From: VRUE01 sp963703175
Lineage (GTDB): Bacteria > Actinomycetota > Thermoleophilia > Solirubrobacterales > 70-9
Assembly (NCBI GenBank): GCA_963703175.1
Contig: OY969794.1
Location: 992,001-1,056,000 of the forward strand
Length of the DNA stretch: 64,000 nt
Direction of reading: 5' to 3'
Shown: positions 8,127 through 15,741 of the stretch, one piece after another
Numbering within the stretch: the stretch's first letter is position 1
Layout of the letters: each line of letters begins with the position of its first letter
Notes under the pieces: model-generated
Told to the model about the DNA's origin: nothing
Seen by the model: the letters and a program-made list of their open reading frames with translations, nothing else
Databases searched by the model: none
Program-made: the position numbers and the translations under genes

Positions 8127-9539
8127 TCAGGGGACCCGATGTACCTCAAACAAGTTCGTCCCCAGCTCCTGGTCAGGCATACCGGCGACAATCGCGATCA
8201 GGTCACCGGACTTTGCCACCCCGTGGCGCACCGCCAGCGAGGCGCAGTCGTCGAGCAGGGTTCGTACCTCGTCCTCGTGCTCGTTGAGGATCGCGGTGAC
8301 ACCGAAGAGCAGATTGAGACGACGCACCGTCTCGATTCGCGGCGAGATCGCCAGCACCGGCACGTTGGGGCGGTGGGCAGAGACGAGGCGGGCGCTGCGA
8401 CCGCTGGTCGTCGGCACGACCAGCGCCGCCAGGTTGAGTCGGTAAACCGCACCGACCGCGCTCTGGGCAACCGAGTCGGCAACGTCCTGGGTCGCCTGAT
8501 CGGTGCGGTTGAACAACCACGATCCATATGGCAGGTCTGGCTCGGTGGCACGGGCGATCTGATCCATCACCCGTACCGCCTCGACCGGGTGCTGGCCGAC
8601 CGCCGTCTCCTCGGAAAGCATCACCGCGTCGGTGCCGTCGAAGATCGCGTTGGCGACGTCGGTCACCTCTGCCCTGGTCGGGCGACGCGCAGTCACCATC
8701 GAGGCGAGCATCTGCGTCGCCGTAATTGCCGGCTTGGAGCGCCGGCCGGCGGCCCGGATCAGCCGCTTCTGCACGACCGGCACCTGCGCCAGCGGCAGCT
8801 CGATCCCGAGGTCGCCGCGCGCCACCATGATCCCGCCGCTCGCCGCAGCGACGATCTCCTCCGCGTTCTCGGCGGCCTGCTGCTTCTCGATCTTGGCGAT
8901 CAGCGGGATGTCGGAACCGAGCGACTGCAGCCGCTCGCTCACCGGCTCGAGATCCGCAGCCGAGGACACAAAGGACATCGCGATCAGGTCGAGACCCTGC
9001 TCGACCGCGAATTCGACCCAGCCGAGGTCGCCATCCGTAGCAGCGCGGACCGTGGCTCCCGGAATGTTCATCCCCTTATGCGAGGAGAGCGTGCCCCCGA
9101 CCTCGACCTCCGCGTCGACCCCGCCGTCCTCGGGCTCGCGAACACGCAAGCGGATCGAGCCGTCGGCCAGGTAGACCAGTTCGTCTTCGCGCAGCGAGCT
9201 GACTCCGGGCCAGTCGACCGGGATCGTCTCCTTGTCTCCCTCGATCTGCTGCGGGGTCAGTTTTACGTGCATTCCCGTCTCCAGCTCGGCGAAATCGTCA
9301 CGTAGCTCACCGATCCGCAACTTCGGGCCGGGCAGATCGCCGAGCACGGCAACCTCGCGCCCCACCCGCTCCGCCGCGGCGCGGATCGACTCGATCGTGC
9401 GGGCGTGGCGCTCGCGATCAGCGTGGGAGAAGTTGAGGCGGAAGACGTCGGCGCCGGCCTCGATCAAGCGCACCAGAACGTCGTCGTCCCAGCTCGCCGG
9501 GCCGATGGTCGCGATGATCTTGGTACGCCTGCCGTGCAT
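8127..9539 (-). CDS. pyk: Pyruvate kinase
   Basis: This is a full-length 470-residue pyruvate kinase (phosphoenolpyruvate + ADP to pyruvate + ATP). Motifs in order are RTKIIATIGPAS, LNFSHAD, LGDLPGPKLRIGEL, IAKIEKQQAAENAEEI followed by GGIMVARGDLGIELP, ATQMLASM, and DGTDAVMLSEETAVGQHPVEAV. The catalytic lysine is in the AKIEK segment and the acidic Mg2+ ligands are in GDLG. The C-terminal domain (about 350-470) is of the usual length. It appears to head the operon containing the thioesterase and crotonase genes. The 214 bp upstream to tRNA-Ser hold no other gene; palindromic GTGTaACAC lies near 9586. Confidence 0.97.
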   Translation of the reverse strand: MHGRRTKIIATIGPASWDDDVLVRLIEAGADVFRLNFSHADRERHARTIESIRAAAERVGREVAVLGDLPGPKLRIGELRDDFAELETGMHVKLTPQQIEGDKETIPVDWPGVSSLREDELVYLADGSIRLRVREPEDGGVDAEVEVGGTLSSHKGMNIPGATVRAATDGDLGWVEFAVEQGLDLIAMSFVSSAADLEPVSERLQSLGSDIPLIAKIEKQQAAENAEEIVAAASGGIMVARGDLGIELPLAQVPVVQKRLIRAAGRRSKPAITATQMLASMVTARRPTRAEVTDVANAIFDGTDAVMLSEETAVGQHPVEAVRVMDQIARATEPDLPYGSWLFNRTDQATQDVADSVAQSAVGAVYRLNLAALVVPTTSGRSARLVSAHRPNVPVLAISPRIETVRRLNLLFGVTAILNEHEDEVRTLLDDCASLAVRHGVAKSGDLIAIVAGMPDQELGTNLFEVHRVP

Positions 9540-9753
9540 ACGTCACATGACTGTAGAGGCTGTTTGATGTGACATGGATCTGTGTAACACTGATCCGTAT
9601 GACCCAGCTGGCCGATCCGCCCCCGCCACCCGAGACCGGCTCGCGGACGGCCTCGTCGGCGAGGTGCCTCCCTCCCCGCCGGCCCGAAGGACGGCGTCAA
9701 GGCGAGCGCGACCGCGCCGGGTGCGTAAAGGCGGCGCTATGGTTTTCGAGCCC

Positions 9754-9842
9754 GGAGAGGTGGCCGAGTGGCTGAAGGCACTCGCCTGCTAAGCGAGTAG
9801 GGGGCGCAAGCTCTCTCGAGGGTTCGAATCCCTCCCTCTCCG
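9754..9842 (+). tRNA. tRNA-Ser(GCT)
   Basis: An 89-nt class II tRNA. The acceptor GGAGAGG pairs with CCTCTCC, the anticodon arm is CTCGC-CTGCTAA-GCGAG with anticodon GCT, followed by a long variable arm and T-arm GAGGG-TTCGAAT-CCCTC. The discriminator is G and CCA is not encoded. Protein-like frames running into it (AEWLKALAC) are translation artefacts of the tRNA. Confidence 0.96.
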
Positions 9843-9876
9843 CTTTTGGGACCTTGCCCACGGTTAGTCTCGGAGT

Positions 9877-11088
9877 GTGTCTCCGGGGTCCATCCGCTCA
9901 TATGACGAGTACGAGGCGATCTTCGCCGAGGTCGAGGCGCCATTCGCCTTCGTCGACCTCGATGCGATGGCGGCAAACGCGGCGGAGATGCTGGGGCGGG
10001 CCGGCGGGAAGCCGATCCGGGTAGCCAGCAAGTCGCTGCGCTGCCGGGCGTTGCTGGAACGCATCCTGCACAGCGATCCCGGCTTCGAGGGGCTGATGAC
10101 CTTCACCTTGCCGGAGACGCTGTGGCTGGCCGAGCATGGGTTCGAGAACCTGCTGCTCGCCTACCCGACCGCCGACACCGGGGCGCTTAGTGAGCTGGCG
10201 CTGCGTTCGGTCGCCAACGCGGAGGGAGCACCGATCGTGATGGTCGATTGTGTCGAGCACCTCGACGCAATCGAGTCCGTGCTGGGCGCTGCCGCCGCCC
10301 CGGTCAGGGTCTGTATCGACATCGACGCGAGCTGGTGGACGCTCGCGGGCCGGGTCAAGGTCGGCCCCAAGCGCTCCCCCGTACATACGGTCGAGCAGGC
10401 GGTCGACCTGGCCCGCGAGATCGATCGCCGACCGCAGCTCGAGCTGGCGGCGCTGATGGCTTACGAGGGCCAAATCGCCGGGGTCGGCGACCAGCCGCCG
10501 GGTCAACGACGCCGCGGGGCAGCGATCCGCTTCATGCAGCGGCGTTCGGCCGCCGAGCTGGCGGCGCGGCGCGGCGCAATCGTCGAGGCGATTCGCGAGC
10601 TGACGGAGCTGCCGATCGTCAACGGCGGCGGCACCGGCAGCCTCGAGCTGACCGCCAGCGAGGACCTGGTCACCGAGGTCACCGCCGGCTCCGGCTTCTA
10701 CGCCCCCGCCCTCTTCGATCACTACAGCCGCTTCACGCTGACCCCGGCGGCAGGATTCGCGCTGCCGATCGTGCGCAAGCCGGCGCCCGCCGTGGCAACG
10801 GCGCTGGGCGGCGGCTATCTTGCTTCGGGCAGCGGCGACCCCGCGCGGCTGCCGGCTCCCTGGCTGCCGGCCGGCGTGCGCCTCGACGCCGAGGAGGGCG
10901 CCGGCGAGGTGCAGACGCCGCTGCTCGGAGCCCCGGCGGCCCAGCTCTCGATCGGCGACCGTATCTACCTCCGCCACGCCAAGGCCGGCGAACTGTGCGA
11001 GCGCTTCAATGTCCTCCACCTGGTCGAGGGCGGGGAGATCATCGACGTGGTCCCGACCTACCGGGGCGAGGGCCACGCGTTCCTCTGA
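9877..11088 (+). CDS. PLP-dependent amino acid deaminase/aldolase (D-threonine aldolase-like, fold type III)
   Basis: The 403-residue protein resembles the alanine racemase/D-threonine aldolase barrel. FAFVDLDAMAANAAEML opens it, then KPIRVASKSLRCRALLE carries the PLP-binding lysine (K52), LMAYEGQIAG lies mid-barrel, and VNGGGTGSLELTA is the phosphate-binding glycine loop. A C-terminal beta domain ends in RHAKAGELCERFN, with the metal and substrate residues typical of D-threonine aldolase/D-serine dehydratase-like enzymes. GTG start, 35 bp after tRNA-Ser. It converges on an FAD-dependent aldonolactone oxidase, a pairing I recall as recurrent in actinobacteria. The substrate is not determinable. 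Confidence 0.82.
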   Translation: MSPGSIRSYDEYEAIFAEVEAPFAFVDLDAMAANAAEMLGRAGGKPIRVASKSLRCRALLERILHSDPGFEGLMTFTLPETLWLAEHGFENLLLAYPTADTGALSELALRSVANAEGAPIVMVDCVEHLDAIESVLGAAAAPVRVCIDIDASWWTLAGRVKVGPKRSPVHTVEQAVDLAREIDRRPQLELAALMAYEGQIAGVGDQPPGQRRRGAAIRFMQRRSAAELAARRGAIVEAIRELTELPIVNGGGTGSLELTASEDLVTEVTAGSGFYAPALFDHYSRFTLTPAAGFALPIVRKPAPAVATALGGGYLASGSGDPARLPAPWLPAGVRLDAEEGAGEVQTPLLGAPAAQLSIGDRIYLRHAKAGELCERFNVLHLVEGGEIIDVVPTYRGEGHAFL

Positions 11089-11137
11089 CGAGGTCTACGT
11101 TAAGCCCCTCACAGGGGGCAAAACGTAGACCTCGTCA
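11086..11137. terminator. Bidirectional terminator hairpin formed by both stop codons of convergent genes
   Basis: A perfect 16-bp inverted repeat (TGACGAGGTCTACGTT at 11086-11101 and its complement at 11122-11137) encloses a second GCCCC/GGGGC stem. The outermost three bases on each side are exactly the TGA stops of the two convergent genes. A-rich and T-rich bases flank the inner stem (TTAAG...CAAAA). It can form on either strand and probably terminates both transcripts. Confidence 0.85.
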
Positions 11138-12430
11138 AGCGCCAAGGACTCTGGTCGCGTACTCGTTGCCGAAAATGCGATCGGGATCGAGCTCATCGCG
11201 CGCGGCCTGGAACCTGGCCCACTCCGGATAGAGCGGAGCCAGGGTCTCCGCGGTCTGAAAGTGGCGCTTGCCCCAATGAGGGCGGCCACCGAAGTCGCGC
11301 ATGATCTCCTCGACCGCCTCGAAGTAGGGACGCCACTCCATGCCGCGGTACTGGTGCACGGCGATATATGAGGTGTCGCGTGCGTGCGAGGGGCTGAGCA
11401 AGGCGTCATCGCCCGCGGCAACGCGCATCTCGATCGGGAAGAAAACCGGATAGCGGTTAGCGCGCACCCACTCAATCACCCGCCGCGCCGCCTCCGGGCC
11501 GTGCTCACGCGGCACCCCATACTCCATCTCGGTGAAGCGGACGCGGCGTTCACTGGCGAAGACTCGGTCGCTGCGGTCGATCGTCTTGCCGCCTGAGGCA
11601 AGCGCGGCCGCAAGACGGGAAAGGGCGGGAATCGCCCTGGGGAACAACCTGCCGGCTGCCGAAAGCGCCTCCAGCGCCCAGTTCTCGAGCATGATGTCGT
11701 TGAGGTAAGCGGCCGCGCGGCCGCGCGGCCTGGGCGCCCCGTCGACCCGGTTGCGCTCTAGGACGAGAGCCGAGTCCGCGTAGGGAAAGGTGAAGAGCTC
11801 AAAGTGGTCGTTTGCCTCGGCGCGCTCGCCGAAGCTGTCGAACACCTCCTCGCGCGGCTGCGGGGAGTCGATCCGCTCGAGCACGAAGGCGGGAACGCAG
11901 CGCAAGGTCACCGCCGAGATCGCGCCGAGAGCACCGATGCCGACCCGCGCGGCGCGCAGCAGGTTAGAACCAGCACTGTCCAGCTCTCGCACCTTGCCGT
12001 CAGCGATAACCAGCTCAACCGCCTCGACCTGGGCCGAGATGTTGCGCAGCTTTGCCCCGGTGCCGTGAGTGCCAGTCGAGATCGCTCCGGCGATCGTCTG
12101 GCGGTCGATGTCGCCGAGGTTCTCCATCGCCAGGCCAAGGCGGTGAAGTTCCCCATTGAGATCGGCGAGCACGGTTCCCGCTCCCACCTTGACCAGGCCA
12201 GAAGCCGGATCGGCGTCGATCGTGCCCCTGAGCGCGGTGACGTCGACCATCGTGCCGTCGGTCAGCGCCGCCTCGGTGAAGGAGTGGCCGCTGCCGGCAA
12301 CGCTCACCTTGCGGCCGGCGCTCCTCGCCGCGACGATCGCCGCCGCCAGCTCGGCGCGGTTTCGCGGCCGCGCGACCTCGGCCGGCACGCAGCGTTGGTC
12401 TCCCGTCCAATTACGCCAGGTTGCGGTCAT
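11135..12430 (-). CDS. FAD-binding D-arabinono-1,4-lactone oxidase family protein
   Basis: The 431-residue protein has an N-terminal PP-loop FAD domain (VSVAGSGHSFTEAAL; GLAMENLGDIDRQTIAGAISTGTHGTG) and a C-terminal ALO domain with FPIEMRVAAGDDALLSPS and PHWGKRH near residue 388, the hallmark of sugar-1,4-lactone oxidases. Known members oxidise aldono-lactones or alditols using O2 or an acceptor. No transmembrane segment or secretion signal is seen. It ends in the shared hairpin with the PLP aldolase. It starts 15 bp downstream of the MFS gene stop on the same strand, so the two may be co-transcribed. The substrate is inferred only at family level. Confidence 0.9.
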   Translation of the reverse strand: MTATWRNWTGDQRCVPAEVARPRNRAELAAAIVAARSAGRKVSVAGSGHSFTEAALTDGTMVDVTALRGTIDADPASGLVKVGAGTVLADLNGELHRLGLAMENLGDIDRQTIAGAISTGTHGTGAKLRNISAQVEAVELVIADGKVRELDSAGSNLLRAARVGIGALGAISAVTLRCVPAFVLERIDSPQPREEVFDSFGERAEANDHFELFTFPYADSALVLERNRVDGAPRPRGRAAAYLNDIMLENWALEALSAAGRLFPRAIPALSRLAAALASGGKTIDRSDRVFASERRVRFTEMEYGVPREHGPEAARRVIEWVRANRYPVFFPIEMRVAAGDDALLSPSHARDTSYIAVHQYRGMEWRPYFEAVEEIMRDFGGRPHWGKRHFQTAETLAPLYPEWARFQAARDELDPDRIFGNEYATRVLGA

Positions 12431-12445
12431 AGGTCCGGGCGTACG

Positions 12446-13600
12446 CTAGCTCGCCGGCGCCTGGACCAGCGGCGGCGCCAGTGAGCGGTAGGCATAGGCG
12501 GAGGTAAGAAGAAGCAGCGCGGCGACTGCCAGGCTCGGCGCCACATAGCCCGTCGCGCTCGCCACGCCGCCGCCGCCTAGCGCCCCGGCCGCCTGGCCTG
12601 CGGCCCAGGCCATATTCGAGAGGCCCGCGGCAAAACCCTGATGAAGACCACTTAGGTCGGCCGTCTCCGAGAGCGTGGTCAGTGCCGGCGCAAAGCAGAT
12701 GCCGGCACCCAGCGAACCGAGGATCAGGGCGGCGAGGATCGGCCCGAGGGCCTGCGCCGCAGCGATACCGACCATCGCACAAGCACAGATGCCGATCCCG
12801 ACGACGAAGGGAAGACGGCGGCCAGTACGGTCGGAATAGCGACCGGCGATCGGCGCCAAGCCGGCCTCAAGGGCGGCACCGGCGATGAAGCCTCCGGCGA
12901 TAGCCACGTGGCCGCCGCCCAGTTCGTCGATTCGCAAAGGCACCAACACCTCGACCGTGCCAAACATCAGCGAGGGGACGGCGACGAAGGCCGTCGCCGT
13001 AAGGATCGGTCGGGAAATGATCGTCGCCCAGACCTCGCGCAACGGCTGGCGCTCGGGCGGGCCGGCTTCTGGCAAGCGCGCTGCGAACGCGGCGAGCAAC
13101 ACGGCGATGCCAAGCACCGCACCAAAGACTGCCCCGGTCCCGACCTCAGCCGCGACCGCGCCCAGGATCGGCCCGACGAGGGCACCGGCAACCGCGGTTC
13201 CCAGAGCGGTGCCGATAACGGAGCCCCGGTGCTCGGGCGGAGCGGTCGTGATCAGCCAAGTCAGTGCCCCCGACCAAATCAATGCTCCCGAAACTCCCTG
13301 TGCAAATCGCGCTGCGTCAAGCAGGATGATCTCATCAGCGAGGCCGAAGATGAGGCTGGAGACCCCTAGCAGCAGCAGGCCGCTAATCACCGTGCGGCGG
13401 GGGCCGACCCAGGTGGCAACCAGACCTGCGGGCAACGAAGCGAGCAACGTCCCGGTGGCGTAGGAGGCGGCGAGGATTCCGGCCTGGGCCTTGCTGAGCC
13501 CGAACTCGGCGACGTAGTCAGGCAGCAGCGGAGCGATCGCCGCGTAAAAGGCGACGTCGAAGAAAACCATCGTTGAAGCGAGGATGAGGAGGCGCCGCAT
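12446..13600 (-). CDS. Major facilitator superfamily transporter, drug-efflux type
   Basis: About 384 residues give 12 predicted membrane helices in two halves, beginning LLILASTMVFFDVAFYAAIAPLLPDYV. The loop 2-3 motif GLVATWVGPRRTVI and its counterpart GRYSDRTGRRLPF after helix 8 identify an MFS member of the DHA1 type. Likely a proton-coupled exporter in the cytoplasmic membrane, substrate unknown. I chose ATG 13600, directly before the first helix, over an upstream frame (13675) that adds a hydrophilic leader. The upstream 90 bp to tRNA-Ser presumably contain its promoter. Confidence 0.9.
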   Translation of the reverse strand: MRRLLILASTMVFFDVAFYAAIAPLLPDYVAEFGLSKAQAGILAASYATGTLLASLPAGLVATWVGPRRTVISGLLLLGVSSLIFGLADEIILLDAARFAQGVSGALIWSGALTWLITTAPPEHRGSVIGTALGTAVAGALVGPILGAVAAEVGTGAVFGAVLGIAVLLAAFAARLPEAGPPERQPLREVWATIISRPILTATAFVAVPSLMFGTVEVLVPLRIDELGGGHVAIAGGFIAGAALEAGLAPIAGRYSDRTGRRLPFVVGIGICACAMVGIAAAQALGPILAALILGSLGAGICFAPALTTLSETADLSGLHQGFAAGLSNMAWAAGQAAGALGGGGVASATGYVAPSLAVAALLLLTSAYAYRSLAPPLVQAPAS

Positions 13601-13689
13601 ATTCACTATCCAATCACCGCGCGACCCTTCTACTCCATGCCCTTTCGTCCATACATTTGTAGCTAGCATCGACACATCGTCTGGGGCCC

Positions 13690-13778
13690 GGAGGGGTGGC
13701 AGAGCGGTTGAATGCGGCGGCCTTGAAAGCCGTTAGGCGTCGTAAGGCGTCTCGTGGGTTCGAATCCCACCCCCTCCG
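13690..13778 (+). tRNA. tRNA-Ser(TGA)
   Basis: An 89-nt class II tRNA. The acceptor GGAGGGG pairs with CCCCTCC, the anticodon loop CTTGAAA has anticodon TGA, a long variable arm follows, and the T-arm is GTGGG-TTCGAAT-CCCAC. The discriminator is G and CCA is not encoded. Confidence 0.96.
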
Positions 13779-13789
13779 CTGAGGTTGAG

Positions 13790-14437
13790 CTAGAGGCGCT
13801 TGCGGGCGTCGAAGAACAGCAGCGGGCCGGAGCGCTTGGCGCTGGTCAGATTGAGCCCAGCCTCATCGAGCCAGGACTCGATTTCGGGCTGCGTGCCGAG
13901 CGGGCCGAAATCGCCGGTATGGGGTCGGATGAGGAGGCGCTGGCGCAGGCTGTCCCGCCCGCGCACAAAGGAGGAGCCGACCAAGCGACCTCCAGGTTTG
14001 AGGACCCGAGCCAGCTCAATCGTCGCCGCCCGCGGCTCGGCGAAGCAGTGCAGTCCCCAATAGGAGAGCAAGAGCTCGGCGCTCGCGGAGGGCAGCGGGA
14101 TCGCGGTCGCATCGGCTTCGACGAACTCGGCGTTCGCTAACCCGCGGGCGACCGCTCGCTCGCGGGCGCGACGCAGCATCGCGGGTGATAGATCGACGCC
14201 CACGTAGCGAACATCCCGGTCTGCGGGAATTGCCCGCAGCGCAGGGCCCGCGCCGCAGGGGCAATCGACGACTGTGCCGCCATTGGGCACTTCGGCCGCC
14301 GCCGCCATGCTGGCGTAGTACGGGTTGGTATCGCCGCCCCAGACGAGCCGGCTGATGCGGCTGCTGAGGCGAGGCCGCTCCATGTAGGCGCTGTAGATCG
14401 CGCAGAACGGCGAGGCATAGAAGTCTTCGCGGGACAC
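13790..14437 (-). CDS. Class I SAM-dependent methyltransferase
   Basis: The 215-residue protein has a Rossmann methyltransferase core: motif I VVDCPCGAGPALRAIP (about 56-71), the acidic ribose-binding strand YVGVDLSPAM, motif ATAIPLPSASAELLLSYWGLHCF, and post-motif VLKPGGRLVGSSFV. This is the Methyltransf_11/25 type seen in small-molecule C-, N- or O-methyltransferases. The N-terminal 45 residues are helical and may form the substrate lid. No partner indicates the substrate. Its stop is 12 bp from the tRNA-Ser end, and the gene is divergent from the ion-channel gene. Confidence 0.87.
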   Translation of the reverse strand: MSREDFYASPFCAIYSAYMERPRLSSRISRLVWGGDTNPYYASMAAAAEVPNGGTVVDCPCGAGPALRAIPADRDVRYVGVDLSPAMLRRARERAVARGLANAEFVEADATAIPLPSASAELLLSYWGLHCFAEPRAATIELARVLKPGGRLVGSSFVRGRDSLRQRLLIRPHTGDFGPLGTQPEIESWLDEAGLNLTSAKRSGPLLFFDARKRL

Positions 14438-14471
14438 CTAGTGGAGACTAGGTTAGGAGAAAGTTCGCTGC

Positions 14472-15263
14472 GTGCGAATGGTCACCCCCAAGCCCGATCC
14501 ACGCAGGATCGGCGCCCTGGCGGCCGAACTAGCTAAGATGAACCGTGAGCGGTGGCGGCAGCGTGCGCAGCGTGCAAGCGACGCCTTCGGGCTGGTGCTG
14601 CTCCTGGTCCTGACGACCTATGTGCTCGCCTCGGTGCTTTCGAACCGAGGCTGGTCGGCGGTGCTGCTGACGATCGTCACCGGCGCCACCTCGGTGGTCG
14701 CCCTGACCAGCTCCCATGCTCGCCCGATCTTTGTCAGGCGGGCCTTGATCCTGGCGGCGATCGCGACGCTGCTGGCATTCGTCTCGGCGGCATTCGGAGG
14801 CCGGCTTGGCCTCAACGCCGCCAACTTCATCGAGATCGGCCTGCTGGCGGTGGCGATGGCGGCTGTCCTGCAGCGTGTGATTACGGCCGACAACGTCTCT
14901 TCCCGGACGATCCTTGGCGCGATCAGCGTCTACACCTCCCTCGGCATCCTCTTCACCTGGGCCTATGGCCTGATCGATCGGATCGAAGGAGGCGACTTCT
15001 TCGGCACCGATGTGGCCACCAAGGGAAGCGACTTCCTCTTCTTCAGCTACACCACCCTCACCACGACCGGCTACGGCGATCTGGTCCCAGTCGGCCAGGT
15101 CGGCCGCATGGCCTCCGGGCTGGAGATGATGCTCGGCCAAATCTTCCTCGTCACCCTCGTCGCCGGCCTGGTCAGCCTCTGGAAGCCCGGCCAGGCCCTG
15201 TTGCGCCGGCGCGAACGACGCGGCGGAGGTGAAGCCCCGGCCGAGGCTTCACCGTCAGACTGA
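14472..15263 (+). CDS. Voltage-gated-like two-pore-helix potassium channel
   Basis: The 263-residue membrane protein has about six hydrophobic segments and a pore loop. SYTTLTTTGYGDLVP (T197-D203) contains the TTTGYGD potassium selectivity filter, followed by the inner helix GQIFLVTLVAGLVSL. The N-terminal 35 residues are cytoplasmic and basic, and the C terminus is charged. It lacks the arginine-rich S4 of true voltage sensors and any RCK domain. It likely conducts K+ across the cytoplasmic membrane. Starts at GTG 14472 or ATG 14478 are both possible. It converges with the cyclophilin gene, 2 bp apart. Confidence 0.9.
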   Translation: MRMVTPKPDPRRIGALAAELAKMNRERWRQRAQRASDAFGLVLLLVLTTYVLASVLSNRGWSAVLLTIVTGATSVVALTSSHARPIFVRRALILAAIATLLAFVSAAFGGRLGLNAANFIEIGLLAVAMAAVLQRVITADNVSSRTILGAISVYTSLGILFTWAYGLIDRIEGGDFFGTDVATKGSDFLFFSYTTLTTTGYGDLVPVGQVGRMASGLEMMLGQIFLVTLVAGLVSLWKPGQALLRRRERRGGGEAPAEASPSD

Positions 15264-15265
15264 AC

Positions 15266-15724
15266 CTAGTCGGAGAGCTCTACGCGCTCGATCTTCTGCT
15301 CGTCGATCGGGCGGTCCGAACCGTCGGTCGCGGTCGCCTCGATCGCGTCGACCGTCTCCATCCCGCTGGTGACCTGGCCGAAGACGGTGTGCTTGCCGTC
15401 GAGCCAGGACGCCGCCTCGGTGGTGACGATGAAGAACTGCGAGCCGTTGGTGTTGGGGCCGGCGTTGGCCATCGCCAGCGCGCCGCGGACGATCTTGTGC
15501 TCGTTGATCTCGTCCTCGAAGGTGTAGCCGGGGCCGCCGCGGCCGGATCCCTCCGGGCAGCCACCCTGGACCATGAAGTCCTTGATCACCCGGTGGAAGA
15601 CCAGCCCGTCGTAGAAGCCGTCGGCGGCGAGCTTGCGGAAGTTCTCGACCGTCTTCGGGGCGTCGGAGTCGTGCAGTTCGAGCACGATCTCCCCGGCATT
15701 GGTGTGAAACGTGGCCTGTGACAT
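15266..15724 (-). CDS. Cyclophilin-type peptidyl-prolyl cis-trans isomerase
   Basis: The 152-residue single cyclophilin domain has ATFHTNAGEIVLELHDSDAPKTVENF, the active-site segment VFHRVIKDFMVQGGCP (catalytic arginine in FHRV), NTNGSQFFIVT, and SWLDGKHTVFGQV. It catalyses proline isomerisation during protein folding. There is no signal peptide, so it is cytoplasmic. The ATG at 15724 was chosen because the conserved domain begins there; the longer upstream frame overlaps the neighbouring gene. It lies 17 bp downstream of the secreted-protein gene on the same strand. Confidence 0.95.
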   Translation of the reverse strand: MSQATFHTNAGEIVLELHDSDAPKTVENFRKLAADGFYDGLVFHRVIKDFMVQGGCPEGSGRGGPGYTFEDEINEHKIVRGALAMANAGPNTNGSQFFIVTTEAASWLDGKHTVFGQVTSGMETVDAIEATATDGSDRPIDEQKIERVELSD

Positions 15725-15741
15725 GGCGCGGACCCTACCGA

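Noticed and set aside
7938..9305. 455-residue plus-strand frame opposite pyk
   Set aside because: Antisense shadow of pyruvate kinase, Arg/His/Asp-rich and without any domain.
9574..9792. 72-residue frame upstream of and into tRNA-Ser (ending AEWLKALAC)
   Set aside because: Its C terminus is translation of the tRNA gene; the rest has no similarity or start signal.
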